Shown: positions 48,870 to 58,469, counted from the stretch's first letter. The stretch: 64,000 bases of DNA from Berkiella sp963803015 (GCA_963803015.1 CAWDKV010000004.1:372001-436000); one strand, 5' to 3'. The notes: generated from the letters alone by a model not told the origin. Program-made: numbers and translations.

Positions 48870-50579
48870 ATGATAAAACCGATTTCAAACAAAGGTAACT
48901 ATCTAAACTCAACCGCTAGCGAGAAAGAACCTGGCGCGTGGCGCTTGTGGCTTTTGGCAGCCTTACTCATGTTGTGCGCGTTAACACTCGCTGGACGCTT
49001 AATTCAACTGCATATCTCTCATACCGATTTTCTCCGTGCGCAAGGGAATGCGAGAACTTTGCGGGTCGTCGATATTCCCTCGTTTCGAGGGATGGTCACT
49101 GACAGGCGAGGAACGCCTATCGCCATTAGTTCTCCTGTTCATTCGGTTTGGATTAATCCCCAACATTTTGAGCCAACAACAGATCAATTAACCACGCTTG
49201 CCAAATTATTAGCCCTACCTGAAGAAATAGTCCTTAAAAAAGCCAATGCCAGCCGCGGATTTGTATATCTCAAACGGGGGATCCCGCCTGATTTAGCAGA
49301 AAAAATACAAGCTTTGAATGTTACAGGGGTCGGTTTAAAGCGCGAATTTAGAAGATATTACCCTTCTGGAAGACAAACCGCTCAACTTGTGGGATTTACA
49401 GATATTGATGATCAAGGTCAAGCAGGGATAGAGCTCACCTTTGAGGAATATTTAAAACCCATTATTGGCAAAAAAAGAGTACTAGAAGATCGCACTGGAC
49501 GTTGGGTAAAAGATATTGATCACTTAAGAACACCCCGCTCTGGACAAGACGTGACTCTCAGTATTGATTTACGGATCCAAAGTATTGCTTACCAAGAACT
49601 AGAAAAAGCGCTTAAAGAATTTAAGGCAAAATCTGCAACCCTCACCATGTTAGATGTCAGAACAGGAGAAGTGCTAGCAATGGTGAGCGCGCCTTCTTTT
49701 AACCCTAATAACCGCCAAGAGTGCAATGGCAGTGCAACGCGAAATCGCGCTTTAACGGATCTTTTTGAGCCCGGCTCCACCCTCAAAACCATTTCGATTG
49801 CTTGTGCTCTTGCCAGCAGGCAATTTACACCTGAGACCATCATAGATACGAATCCAGGATCGATGCTTGTTAATAATAAGGTTGTAAGAGATCACCACAA
49901 TTACGGCGTACTCAATCTCGGCTCTGTACTCAGTAAATCGAGTAATGTCGGGATCACCAAAATCATGTTAGCCCTGCCTAAAGATCAATTAATTCATACC
50001 CTGCGATCTCTGGGTCTGGGTGACAGTATTAACACGCCCTTTCCAGGAGAAAGACGCGGCACACTCCCTACTCAAACTACCAATGATTTTAGCCTTGCGA
50101 CCTTAGCGTTTGGTTATGGTTTAGCCGTGACCCCCTTACAGTTGGTCCATGCCTATAGTGCCCTAGCAACCCATGGTAATTTGCTTCCCGTTTCTCTGAC
50201 AAAAGTAACCAATCCGCAAAAAATAATAGGCAAACAAGCGCTACCTTCGGATGTAGCAGACACCACGCTCAAACTTCTGACAGCGGTCATTAGCAAAGAA
50301 GGAACAGGCGCAAGAGCGCATATCCCAGGGTTCAAAACTGCAGGGAAAACTGGGACGACGCGTGTTGTTGGGCCAAATGGTTATGATCCCAACCGTCACG
50401 TTGGCATTTTTATTGGTATCACACCCGTTGATTCACCGCGATTAGCAACGATTGTGATTATTGAAGAGCCGGATGAAGCAAATTATTATGGTGGTCTTGT
50501 GGCAGCGCCTGTCTATAGAAATGTAGTGGGTAAAGCACTACATATTTTAAATATTGCGCCAGACGATAGACAAGGCTAA
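48870..50579 (+). CDS. ftsI: Peptidoglycan transpeptidase FtsI (PBP3)
   Basis: 569 residues. Short cytoplasmic N-terminus, one membrane anchor at about 24-45 (WRLWLLAALLMLCALTLAG), class B PBP dimerisation domain (FRGMVTDRRGTPIAISSP), then the transpeptidase domain with SxxK at S303-K306 (EPGSTLKTI), SSN at 357-359 and KTG at 493-495. It cross-links septal peptidoglycan and is a beta-lactam target. Unusually, it is not among mraZ/mraW/ftsL/murE here but between a thioesterase and upp. It could be a relocated ftsI or a second copy. The stop overlaps the convergent upp by 4 bases. Confidence 0.93.
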   Translation: MIKPISNKGNYLNSTASEKEPGAWRLWLLAALLMLCALTLAGRLIQLHISHTDFLRAQGNARTLRVVDIPSFRGMVTDRRGTPIAISSPVHSVWINPQHFEPTTDQLTTLAKLLALPEEIVLKKANASRGFVYLKRGIPPDLAEKIQALNVTGVGLKREFRRYYPSGRQTAQLVGFTDIDDQGQAGIELTFEEYLKPIIGKKRVLEDRTGRWVKDIDHLRTPRSGQDVTLSIDLRIQSIAYQELEKALKEFKAKSATLTMLDVRTGEVLAMVSAPSFNPNNRQECNGSATRNRALTDLFEPGSTLKTISIACALASRQFTPETIIDTNPGSMLVNNKVVRDHHNYGVLNLGSVLSKSSNVGITKIMLALPKDQLIHTLRSLGLGDSINTPFPGERRGTLPTQTTNDFSLATLAFGYGLAVTPLQLVHAYSALATHGNLLPVSLTKVTNPQKIIGKQALPSDVADTTLKLLTAVISKEGTGARAHIPGFKTAGKTGTTRVVGPNGYDPNRHVGIFIGITPVDSPRLATIVIIEEPDEANYYGGLVAAPVYRNVVGKALHILNIAPDDRQG

Positions 50580-51232
50580 AGCGTCCCGAACATCCTATCT
50601 CCTGCATCTCCTAAGCCAGGGCGAATATAGCCGTGTTCATCTAAACAACGATCTAAACTAGCCGTGTACATGGTGATTTCTGGATGGGCTGCGTAAAAGG
50701 CTTTTACCCCTTCTGGGGCCGCAATAATAGAAATAAAAGTGATACTTTTGACGTTACGCTCTTTTAAAGCATTGACAGCGTGTATAGCAGAGCCCCCTGT
50801 TGCCAGCATGGGATCGCACACATAAAAATGACGTTTGTCTGAATCTTCAGGTACTTTAAAATAATAACTATGCGGCTTTAATGTTTTCTCATCGCGAAAT
50901 AAGCCAATATGACCTACCTTAGCAGATGGCATTAAAGACAAGAGCGCATCAACCATACCAACGCCTGCGCGCAATATAGGTAAAATCACCGGTGAAGGAC
51001 CAGCTAAAAACGGCGCCTGACATTTTTCCATCGGTGTTTGTATTTCTTGGTTGGCGGTGCTTAAATTCTGGGTCGCTTCATAGCCAATTAATAGGGTTAT
51101 CTCATGAACCAATTCACGAAAAAGTTTATGATCAGTTTGATTTTGTCTCAGGAGTGATAGCTTTCCAGCCACGAGTGGGTGCAACACCTCTAAAAAGTTT
51201 TTATATACTTGGTGTCGCCGAATCACTGACAT
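50576..51232 (-). CDS. upp: Uracil phosphoribosyltransferase
   Basis: 218 residues from the ATG at 51232 (AAGGA upstream). Converts uracil plus PRPP to UMP in salvage. The family features are ILRAGVGMVDALLSLMPSA, the PRPP-binding segment YVCDPMLATGGSAIHAVNAL and the C-terminal IRPGLGDAGDRMFGT. It is the last gene of a three-gene minus-strand run with the DUF445 protein and a small hypothetical. Confidence 0.96.
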   Translation of the reverse strand: MSVIRRHQVYKNFLEVLHPLVAGKLSLLRQNQTDHKLFRELVHEITLLIGYEATQNLSTANQEIQTPMEKCQAPFLAGPSPVILPILRAGVGMVDALLSLMPSAKVGHIGLFRDEKTLKPHSYYFKVPEDSDKRHFYVCDPMLATGGSAIHAVNALKERNVKSITFISIIAAPEGVKAFYAAHPEITMYTASLDRCLDEHGYIRPGLGDAGDRMFGTL

Positions 51233-51253
51233 CAAAAAATTCCTTAACCCAAT

Positions 51254-51463
51254 TTAATGGTAGATAGATTGATCTTCTAATAATAAAGTCGCCGCTATGC
51301 TCGCTTTATAAATAATAAAAGGATCTTGGTGATTGAGCCCTACACAAATATCTTTGATATAGGGATTACTATGGCCTATTTTTTGCCAATATTCAGACAA
51401 GTTCTTAATAGAATCACGTAAGAAGGTTAAATATTCATTAAAGGACGTTGTGCTATTGTTCAT
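51254..51463 (-). CDS. Small hypothetical protein, coupled to upstream gene
   Basis: 69 residues: SFNEYLTFLRDSIKNLSEYW, then IGHSNPYIKDICVGLNHQDP, then a hydrophobic helix YKASIAATLLLED. Its ATG lies 3 bases after the stop of the DUF445 gene, a layout typical of translational re-initiation, and upp starts 21 bases on. The position supports it as a real gene. Family unknown; presumably cytosolic. Confidence 0.65.
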   Translation of the reverse strand: MNNSTTSFNEYLTFLRDSIKNLSEYWQKIGHSNPYIKDICVGLNHQDPFIIYKASIAATLLLEDQSIYH

Positions 51464-51466
51464 GTC

Positions 51467-52207
51467 TTACATCACTTTTGTTATTGAAGCTATCAACCCT
51501 ATTAAACCGCCAAACACGCCACCCCAAACAACAAGCCACCCAAGATGTAAACGGATCATATCTTGAATAATTCTCTTGACCATTTGTGGCGTTAACTGGT
51601 TTAACCTACCCTCTATGACATTTTCAATGGCAGCATAAATATATTCTTGTCTTTCTGCCAATTTTTCTGTCAATCTCTTTTGCCAATCTTCATCTGCTAA
51701 CGTATCTTTGACCACTTGCGCTAATTTTGCAGTCACCCTTGGTCGCATCGGCTCTAGCATATCAACCCCTCCTACTAAGGAAAGGACTTTACCAAAAGAA
51801 GATTCAACGACTGCCTCACAGAGCGCATTAAAAATCTTATCGTAATCAAGCGTTTGGGCTAACGATTCCCAAGAAGTATTTTCAGAGAGCGCCTGCGTTA
51901 TCGCCGATAGAACACGCTCTTTAGTAAAAAACTCCGCAATAATGAGCGTGCGTAGCCCTTTTTTGAAATCCTCAAAACGTTCAGGAATAACACCTGAACC
52001 ATACAATAGTGGAACTTTCTCAAAAAGCAAGTAAATTGCAAGCCAATTTGTTACAGCACCTGATAAAGCAAAAAACCCTACATCACTTAACACGTGTTGA
52101 TAAGGTGTATCGATAAACCAATAACTTAACCCAATCAGGCCGACAGAAAAAAGATAAGTTAAAGTACTTTTGTTTATCGGTAAAACAAATTGTTCAGAGT
52201 TTATCAT
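51467..52207 (-). CDS. DUF445-family membrane protein
   Basis: 246 residues. N-terminal membrane helices (LTYLFSVGLIGLSYWFI) and the signature GAVTNWLAIYLLFEKVPLLYG (here shortened by its context), a helical central part (LIIAEFFTKERVLSAITQAL, MVKRIIQDMIRLHLG) and a C-terminal helix (LVVWGGVFGGLIGLIAS). This is the usual DUF445 layout; the family's function is not established. First gene of the run to upp. Confidence 0.85.
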   Translation of the reverse strand: MINSEQFVLPINKSTLTYLFSVGLIGLSYWFIDTPYQHVLSDVGFFALSGAVTNWLAIYLLFEKVPLLYGSGVIPERFEDFKKGLRTLIIAEFFTKERVLSAITQALSENTSWESLAQTLDYDKIFNALCEAVVESSFGKVLSLVGGVDMLEPMRPRVTAKLAQVVKDTLADEDWQKRLTEKLAERQEYIYAAIENVIEGRLNQLTPQMVKRIIQDMIRLHLGWLVVWGGVFGGLIGLIASITKVM

Positions 52208-52386
52208 GCAAACCGCTTTTAAGTGAAGGCATAAATAAAGTCAGAAGTGTATCAAAAGAAAGAATGAAATACCACGCAAAGTGGATAAGCGGCATAATGT
52301 AACAAAACGAACCAACTTATATATTTTAATTGACCCGATGAGTGGTCTCAGGTAACTTTTGTGTTTTAATCGCAAAAGTAAATCCA

Positions 52387-52635
52387 GTGACTAACAAAAA
52401 AACAGAATCTACTCTCCCTGATTTCTCACAAGCGCTAAAAAAGCTTGAGAACATTGTCACAAGCATGGAAAATGGGGAGCTTAGCTTAGAACATGCGCTA
52501 AAACAATATGAGCAAGGGGTCGCACTAGCGAGACAATGCCAACAGGCATTGCAAGAAGCACAAAAACGCGTGCAACAACTCAGTGAAGATAATAGCGATA
52601 TGACATCATCGGATGAGCCCCCTTTAGAAAAGTAA
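52387..52635 (+). CDS. xseB: Exodeoxyribonuclease VII small subunit
   Basis: 82 residues if started at the GTG 52387 (VTNKKTESTLPDFSQ), which gives the usual ~80-residue length; a GTG at 52342 would add 15 residues. Neither has a strong ribosome site. The XseB core is DFSQALKKLENIVTSMENGE, then LSLEHALKQYEQGVALARQC. It partners XseA (encoded elsewhere) in single-strand DNA degradation. It precedes ispA and dxs, the classic gammaproteobacterial order. Confidence 0.9.
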   Translation: MTNKKTESTLPDFSQALKKLENIVTSMENGELSLEHALKQYEQGVALARQCQQALQEAQKRVQQLSEDNSDMTSSDEPPLEK

Positions 52636-52653
52636 CACATAGGAACTTCTGCG

Positions 52654-53532
52654 ATGCCCGTAACTCTTAGGCTTAAAAACTGTCAAAGCCATATGACCAT
52701 GCTACTGGCTCGCACGCTGCCCCCCTCAACAACCCCTTTAACAAAAGCCATGCATTATGCGTGTTTAAATGGGGGTAAAAGATTACGTCCTTTATTAGTC
52801 TATAGTGTGGCTGAACTCTTTGACGTCCCCAGCGCGCAGCTCGACAAGCTCGCTTGCGCCATCGAATTGATCCACTGCTACTCTTTAGTGCATGACGATC
52901 TCCCGGCAATGGATAATGACTCTCTGCGCCGTGGTAAACCAACTTGTCATATCGTATTTGGCGAAGCCAATGCTATTTTAGCAGGAAATGCTTTGCTCAC
53001 TTTAGCGTTTAACATTTTATCTAGCGACAATTTCATTTCGCAGAACAACGCTTCCTTAAAGATTATCCAACACCTCTGTGAAGCGGTGGGTCATCAAGGA
53101 CTCATGCATGGACAATGCTTAGATCTGAATGCTACAGAGACACCTTTCACGCCTTCACTTTTAGAGCAAATGCATCAGGCAAAAACAGGCGCCTTAATCA
53201 CAGCATCGCTATTGTCTGCTGCGCTTGCAACAGGTTGTGCTGAACCACAAGAAATCGATGCTTTGAGAGAATATGGCAAAGCCATTGGTATGGCATTTCA
53301 AATTCAAGACGACATATTAGATGCCACAGGTGACGCACAACAATTGGGCAAAAATACCGGACAAGATCTCAAAAATCAGAAAATCACTTTTGTCACTTTG
53401 CTGGGCTTAGAAGAAGCACGCAAAGCAGCTGCAATGTATCATGAGAAAGCGCTTGCCGCTTTGTCACCTTTTAAAGCCCGCGCGCAATTTTTACAACAAC
53501 TCGCTGATTTTACGATAGAGAGAGTGGCCTAA
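52654..53532 (+). CDS. ispA: Farnesyl diphosphate synthase
   Basis: 292 residues. Condenses isopentenyl and allylic diphosphates to C15. The first aspartate-rich motif is in CYSLVHDDLPAMDNDSLRRG, the second in FQIQDDILDATGD, and GGKRLRPLLVY is the N-terminal substrate motif. It lies 18 bases after xseB; its last base overlaps the first base of dxs. Confidence 0.96.
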   Translation: MPVTLRLKNCQSHMTMLLARTLPPSTTPLTKAMHYACLNGGKRLRPLLVYSVAELFDVPSAQLDKLACAIELIHCYSLVHDDLPAMDNDSLRRGKPTCHIVFGEANAILAGNALLTLAFNILSSDNFISQNNASLKIIQHLCEAVGHQGLMHGQCLDLNATETPFTPSLLEQMHQAKTGALITASLLSAALATGCAEPQEIDALREYGKAIGMAFQIQDDILDATGDAQQLGKNTGQDLKNQKITFVTLLGLEEARKAAAMYHEKALAALSPFKARAQFLQQLADFTIERVA

Positions 53533-55418
53533 TGCCCAGTATCCACGATATCCATTCTCCCGAAGAATTAAGACAACTTCCCCTTGGGGCTTTACCCCAA
53601 CTCGCGACTAGCCTTCGCCAATATATGCTGGAGATCTTAAATATAACAGGCGGTCATCTCGGAGCAAGTTTAGGCGCAGTTGAACTCGCCATCGCACTCC
53701 ATTATGTTTTTAATACCCCAAAAGATTGTTTAGTATGGGATGTGGGGCATCAAGCCTATCCACACAAAATTCTCACCAACAGAAGAGCGCTTTTTCCAAC
53801 AATACGCCAAAAAGGCGGATTAGCGCCTTTTCCACGCCGCGAAGAAAGCCCTTATGATGGCTTTGGGGTTGGACATTCCAGCACTTCAATTAGTGCGGCA
53901 TTAGGGATAGCGCTGGGTAAAAAGCGAAATGGTGATCAAGGCAAAGCGATTGCTATTATCGGCGATGGCGCCATGACAGCAGGCATGGCCTTTGAAGCAC
54001 TGAATCATGCAGGTTCTCTAAAAGCCAATTTACTCGTTGTATTAAATGATAATGATATGTCGATTTCTGATAATGTCGGTGCTTTATCTAATTATTTTGC
54101 ACGCATTTTATCGAGCAAACTCTACACCTCCATGCGAAACAGTGGGAAAAGTGTGTTAAGTCGCATTCCCCCCGTTTGGGAATTAGCCAGAAAAACGGAA
54201 GAACATTTAAAAGGCATGATTGTGCCCGGAACCTTGTTTGAAGAAATGGGTTTTAATTATATCGGCCCTATTGATGGGCACGATCTCAATACGCTAGTCA
54301 AAACCCTGCAAAATGTAAAAGAGTTACCTGGACCACAGCTGGTACATACCATTACCCGCAAAGGCAAAGGCTATGCGCCCGCCGAAGCCTCGCCCATTTT
54401 ATATCATGGTGTTAGCAAAGGCTTTTATGATCTTGCGCCTAAAACCAAACCCGCATCTAAACCCACTATGCCAGGTTATTCCGCTATTTTTGGCGATTGG
54501 TTATGTGAAATGGCAGCTACTGAACCGCGGCTAGTGGCTATTACGCCAGCTATGTGTGAAGGGTCAGGGATGGTGAAGTTTTCTCGTCTTTTTCCTGACA
54601 GATATTACGATGTTGGCATTGCAGAACAACACAGTGTGACTTTTGCAGCAGGACTTGCTTGTGAAAATTTAAAACCGGTTGTTGCTATTTATTCCACTTT
54701 TTTGCAACGTGCTTATGATCAATTAATTCATGATGTTGCCATACAGAATTTACCCGTGCTCTTTGCACTAGATAGAGCGGGATTGGTGACAGATGGACCA
54801 ACCCACAGTGGCGCTTTTGATTTGAGTTTTTTACGCTGTGTACCCAACATGGTGATTATGGCACCAAGTGACGGTAACGAATTACGCCATATGCTCTATA
54901 CGGGTCTGTATTGTGAAGCACCCTGCGCGGTGCGTTATCCTCGCGGAAACGGCCCGATGGTTCCTTTAGACAAGCCTCTTGAAACTTATCCTCTTGGTAA
55001 AGCAAAAGTGATTGTTGAAGGCAAAGACATTGCTATTTTAAGCTTTGGCGCCATGCTGAGTACAGGCAAAATCCTTGCTGAAAAATGTCATGCCACGCTA
55101 GTGGATATGCGCTTCGTCAAGCCCTTAGATGAGGGACTGATTACAGAACTTGCCCAATCTCATTCTCTCATAGTGACATTAGAAGAAAATGCGCTTTTAG
55201 GTGGGGCAGGAGAAGGAGTGAACACTTGTTTAGCCAACTATGGTTTACCCAATCAAGTACTCAATTTCGGCATACCCGATCATTTTATTGAGCATGGCTC
55301 CCCAGATGAAATGTTACAGAGTTGTGGTCTTGATCCCAACAGCATTTTGGCTCGGATCCAACAAGAAGTTAGAAAACAGTCTTGCAAAATAGCGCTTACT
55401 CGCGTAGAGTCACTGTAA
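53532..55418 (+). CDS. dxs: 1-deoxy-D-xylulose-5-phosphate synthase
   Basis: 628 residues. A thiamine-diphosphate transketolase-like enzyme, first step of the MEP isoprenoid pathway. GHLGASLGAVELAIALHYVF and WDVGHQAYPHKILT are at the N-terminus; the ThDP motif is GDGAMTAGMAFEALN with NDNDMSIS; YDVGIAEQHSVTFAAGLA carries the catalytic Glu. Overlaps ispA by one base, so precursor supply and prenyl elongation are co-expressed. Confidence 0.97.
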   Translation: MPSIHDIHSPEELRQLPLGALPQLATSLRQYMLEILNITGGHLGASLGAVELAIALHYVFNTPKDCLVWDVGHQAYPHKILTNRRALFPTIRQKGGLAPFPRREESPYDGFGVGHSSTSISAALGIALGKKRNGDQGKAIAIIGDGAMTAGMAFEALNHAGSLKANLLVVLNDNDMSISDNVGALSNYFARILSSKLYTSMRNSGKSVLSRIPPVWELARKTEEHLKGMIVPGTLFEEMGFNYIGPIDGHDLNTLVKTLQNVKELPGPQLVHTITRKGKGYAPAEASPILYHGVSKGFYDLAPKTKPASKPTMPGYSAIFGDWLCEMAATEPRLVAITPAMCEGSGMVKFSRLFPDRYYDVGIAEQHSVTFAAGLACENLKPVVAIYSTFLQRAYDQLIHDVAIQNLPVLFALDRAGLVTDGPTHSGAFDLSFLRCVPNMVIMAPSDGNELRHMLYTGLYCEAPCAVRYPRGNGPMVPLDKPLETYPLGKAKVIVEGKDIAILSFGAMLSTGKILAEKCHATLVDMRFVKPLDEGLITELAQSHSLIVTLEENALLGGAGEGVNTCLANYGLPNQVLNFGIPDHFIEHGSPDEMLQSCGLDPNSILARIQQEVRKQSCKIALTRVESL

Positions 55419-55436
55419 AATTGATTAGGACCTACA

Positions 55437-56297
55437 ATGAAGCCATTCGACTTAGTTGCTGATGTACAAAATACGCCCGATGAGCGAAATCTAGGGGTAG
55501 ACAAGGTAGGGATCTGCCGCTTACAACATCCTTTGATATTTGAAGATATGACGCACGGTCATTTGCACTCTCATGCTGTCATCGGCACTTTCGATATGTT
55601 CGTCAATCTTGCCAAAAATCTCAAAGGCACGCACATGTCTCGGTTTGTCGAGCTTCTTAATGAAGCAACTGTGATTATCAGTGTTGCCAATCTCCACAAT
55701 TGGGTTCAAACAATGGCTTCTCGTCTTCAAGCAACTCACAGCTATTTAAAAGTGCAATTTCCGTTTTTTATCGAGAAAATGGCGCCTGTGACTAAAGTGA
55801 AGGGGTTGCTGAATTATGATGTCACTTTAGAAAGTTATTATCAAAATGGGCATTGTTTTACTCAAATAACCCTTGTTATTCCTGTTACCAGTTTATGTCC
55901 TTGCTCAAAAGAAATCTCTGCTTTTGGCGCGCATAATCAACGCTCTCACATTACAGCGACCTTGCAAGTCAATGCGCCTATTTCCCTTAAAGACACTATC
56001 CAGCTTATAGAAAGTAAAGCGTCGAGTGAGCTCTTTAGCATTTTAAAACGCGCTGATGAAAAGGCTGTGACTGAAAAGGCCTATCAAAATCCGAAGTTTG
56101 TTGAAGACATAGTGCGAGATATCGCCACAACTTTGAATACACTTCCTGCTATTTCGGGCTACAAAGTTTCATCGGAGAATTTCGAATCGATTCATAATCA
56201 TTCTGCTTTTGCAGAAATTGATCGCCTTAAACCCCTCTCAACTCTGCTCGCCCCCAAAACAAGCCTAGTCCATAAAGAGCTAGAAAAAGCAATCTAA
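55437..56297 (+). CDS. folE2: GTP cyclohydrolase FolE2 (type IB)
   Basis: 286 residues. AGGA precedes the ATG. The diagnostic metal-site block is VTSLCPCSKEISAFGAHNQR, with the catalytic Cys, and KVGICRLQHPLIF is near the start. It makes 7,8-dihydroneopterin triphosphate for folate (or queuosine) biosynthesis. FolE2 can work with metals other than zinc and is often used instead of FolE under zinc limitation. It lies 18 bases after dxs, likely the same transcript. Confidence 0.94.
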   Translation: MKPFDLVADVQNTPDERNLGVDKVGICRLQHPLIFEDMTHGHLHSHAVIGTFDMFVNLAKNLKGTHMSRFVELLNEATVIISVANLHNWVQTMASRLQATHSYLKVQFPFFIEKMAPVTKVKGLLNYDVTLESYYQNGHCFTQITLVIPVTSLCPCSKEISAFGAHNQRSHITATLQVNAPISLKDTIQLIESKASSELFSILKRADEKAVTEKAYQNPKFVEDIVRDIATTLNTLPAISGYKVSSENFESIHNHSAFAEIDRLKPLSTLLAPKTSLVHKELEKAI

Positions 56298-56398
56298 CTT
56301 GCTTGTTGAAAAAATGCAGCTGTGAAGATTAGTTGCCTAAAGTGCATTAATTTGGCAAAATAGCAAGGTCTATTACTTTCTTATTAGAGGGATGGATT

Positions 56399-57529
56399 AT
56401 GGCCCACGAATCTCAAAACATGTTAGAAAAAATCAATCGAACTTATTTTTCTTTCGTTGTCCTCTCTGCTGCACTCAGCCTTGTATTCGTTTCAGCTTCT
56501 CCTTTTTTGTTTTTTATTTCTTTGTCTTGCCTCTCGGCTAGTTATCTTTTTTCTTACAAAAAATGGGCCACTTTACATGATCCACAAAGTGATGGCAGTG
56601 GACTCAAGGCAGATAATCTCACCAAAGCATTTATAGCGGTTTTTCTTGGCTTGTTATGCATTTACTTCTTGCAAATATACGCCTTAGCACAAATGGTTTT
56701 GGCTATTGTCAGTGGCGCAGCTCTTTCTGCTGCTTTTTTTGAGTCTATTTTAAAATCACAGGAAAAAATAGATGAAAGTCTCAGAAAAGCGGCACGAGAC
56801 TCTAACCCCGAGCATACCAAGATTCTCTTGGAAAGAGGCGCTGATCCTTTCGCTCCTGATAATAGCGGTCACAATGCTGTGCGTTACGCTATTCGCAATA
56901 ATGCCTTTGCCGCTCAAATCATTGAAACAGCCCTCACCCATGCTGGCAAACCTGCGCCTAAGTTAAGAGATCTGCTCCCGGGCGTTTCTGATTTTTGGGG
57001 AAACAATGTAGAAGAGCGTCAACGTTATGTTGGTGTATGGAGTGAATGGTTTGATGCATGGAAAGGGTTAGTAACCGCTTTCTCAGCAGAAACGAGAGCA
57101 GAGTTTCAGCGAGCATCCAGTGCATTGATTAGCCTTTACACCCCCTTATTTCCTCGTATGATAAATTCTTTGATTCTTTATTTGCGTCATCAAACCGCTA
57201 ATCCTAATGAATTTGTAGAGAACATCCCCTCGCCTTATACTGCGCATCTTTCTCTTATAGAACTAGATGCTAATACTCATGTTGCGATTTCTCATGCTTT
57301 AGCGACAGGGAAAAGAGCCGCTCCAGCAGCCCCCCTTTCTGCGCCTGAAGGCTGGACAACTTTAGCCAGTGTTGCCAGTGCAGTTAGGTTTATGGCGCCC
57401 TCGCTCGTTAAGACATCTGCGCCTAATGCTGCGCCTGCTGTTGTAGAACTCTCTTCTACTCCAACTCCGGCTCCAACTCCTACTCATCCTGATTTAGAGT
57501 CAGCAGCAGCCACTAAAGCGGCGCCTTAA
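56399..57529 (+). CDS. Membrane protein with one or two ankyrin repeats
   Basis: 376 residues; AGAGGGATGG precedes the ATG. Four hydrophobic helices in two pairs fall within the first ~115 residues (FSFVVLSAALSLVFVSASPF, LFFISLSCLSASYLF, AFIAVFLGLLCIYFLQIYAL, LAIVSGAALSAAFF). Residues ~130-185 are ankyrin-like (LRKAARDSNPEHTKILLERG, ADPFAPDNSGHNAVRYAIRN). A helical domain follows, and then a Pro/Ala/Thr-rich tail (STPTPAPTPTHPD). The membrane-plus-ankyrin layout suggests a protein inserted in a bacterial or host membrane with a binding face. Function unknown. Confidence 0.8.
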   Translation: MAHESQNMLEKINRTYFSFVVLSAALSLVFVSASPFLFFISLSCLSASYLFSYKKWATLHDPQSDGSGLKADNLTKAFIAVFLGLLCIYFLQIYALAQMVLAIVSGAALSAAFFESILKSQEKIDESLRKAARDSNPEHTKILLERGADPFAPDNSGHNAVRYAIRNNAFAAQIIETALTHAGKPAPKLRDLLPGVSDFWGNNVEERQRYVGVWSEWFDAWKGLVTAFSAETRAEFQRASSALISLYTPLFPRMINSLILYLRHQTANPNEFVENIPSPYTAHLSLIELDANTHVAISHALATGKRAAPAAPLSAPEGWTTLASVASAVRFMAPSLVKTSAPNAAPAVVELSSTPTPAPTPTHPDLESAAATKAAP

Positions 57530-57548
57530 TTGTTTTTACAACAAATAT

Positions 57549-57573
57549 AGCAGGGTATAGGCGATACCCTGCT
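57549..57573. terminator. Hairpin after the membrane-ankyrin gene
   Basis: AGCAGGGTAT (57549-57558) and ATACCCTGCT (57564-57573), a 10-bp perfect stem with loop AGGCG, 19 bases after the stop. The T-tract is lacking on the plus strand, so termination would be weak. Confidence 0.5.
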
Positions 57574-57749
57574 GTGATCTAACCGGGGCAATCGCACTTA
57601 CATCCTGAAATCTTCGTAACCTTATTCTCACATGCTGCGTTTTTCCTGATAGTCTAATGAGATATCACTGAATAATTACCCAGATTGATTAAGACTATAC
57701 TTATGGCTGAAATGCCATTTTAGTTTTACTAATCCAGGAGCACGCACAT

Positions 57750-58049
57750 ATGGTAAAAGTAGGCTTGTACGTTAGACTTGAGGCGAAAAAAGGGAAAGAA
57801 GCTGAAGTGGAAGCTTTTCTGAAAAGTGGTCTTCCCATTGTGCAAAATGAACCTGCTACGACAGCATGGTTTGCCCTGCGCCTAGGTTCTTCCACCTTTG
57901 GTATTTTTGATGTCTTTCCTGATGAATCTGGACGCTCAGCGCATTTAGCCGGAGATCTTGCAAAAGCACTGATGGCTAAAGCGCCCACACTACTGGCAGA
58001 GCCTCCCCTTATTGAAAAAGTGGATGTACTGGCTAGTAAGTTAAAATAA
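57750..58049 (+). CDS. Antibiotic biosynthesis monooxygenase-fold (ABM) protein
   Basis: 99 residues; AGGAG nine bases upstream. A single dimeric ferredoxin-like ABM domain: KVGLYVRLEAKKGKEAEVEA, then TTAWFALRLGSSTFGIFDVF, then DESGRSAHLAGDLAKALM. Members include quinol monooxygenases and heme-degrading enzymes, but this one could equally be non-catalytic. It starts a group of small single genes (58148 and 58470 follow). Confidence 0.85.
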   Translation: MVKVGLYVRLEAKKGKEAEVEAFLKSGLPIVQNEPATTAWFALRLGSSTFGIFDVFPDESGRSAHLAGDLAKALMAKAPTLLAEPPLIEKVDVLASKLK

Positions 58050-58147
58050 CATCTCTGGAAAGAATACCAGTGCTTGCCTACAAATTTTTTTGATCATCAC
58101 TTACACTTTAAGTGCGCATACCCCTATCACTTGGAAGGATCTTCAAA

Positions 58148-58336
58148 ATGCCTTTAATTACTATTGTTTTGGTCTTAATTGTTGTTGGTGTTTTACTATG
58201 GCTCATCAATGCTTATATCCCTATGGCGGGCCCTATTAAAACTATTTTAAACATCGTTGTGATGATTGTGGTTGTTTTATGGATTTTGCAAGCATTCGGC
58301 GTTAATCTAGGTATTCCTTTTCCTAAGCTGAAATAG
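58148..58336 (+). CDS. Small two-helix membrane protein (Thivi_2564-like)
   Basis: 62 residues from the ATG at 58148, with GGAAGG nine bases upstream; a longer frame from 58112 lacks support. Two membrane helices: PLITIVLVLIVVGVLLWLIN and ILNIVVMIVVVLWILQAFGV, linked by AYIPMAGPIKT. This matches the widespread small-protein type I know as Thivi_2564 family. Function unknown. Confidence 0.8.
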   Translation: MPLITIVLVLIVVGVLLWLINAYIPMAGPIKTILNIVVMIVVVLWILQAFGVNLGIPFPKLK

Positions 58337-58469
58337 ATTTAAAAATATTTTTTTACCCGCAGTAATGCTTTTAATAGCATTACTGCCTGTTCTCATTATT
58401 TTTTTGCATACGCTGATATTTGGTAGCTATTATTTTCATCTCTCATTACGTAGTCAAGGTTAGATAAAT

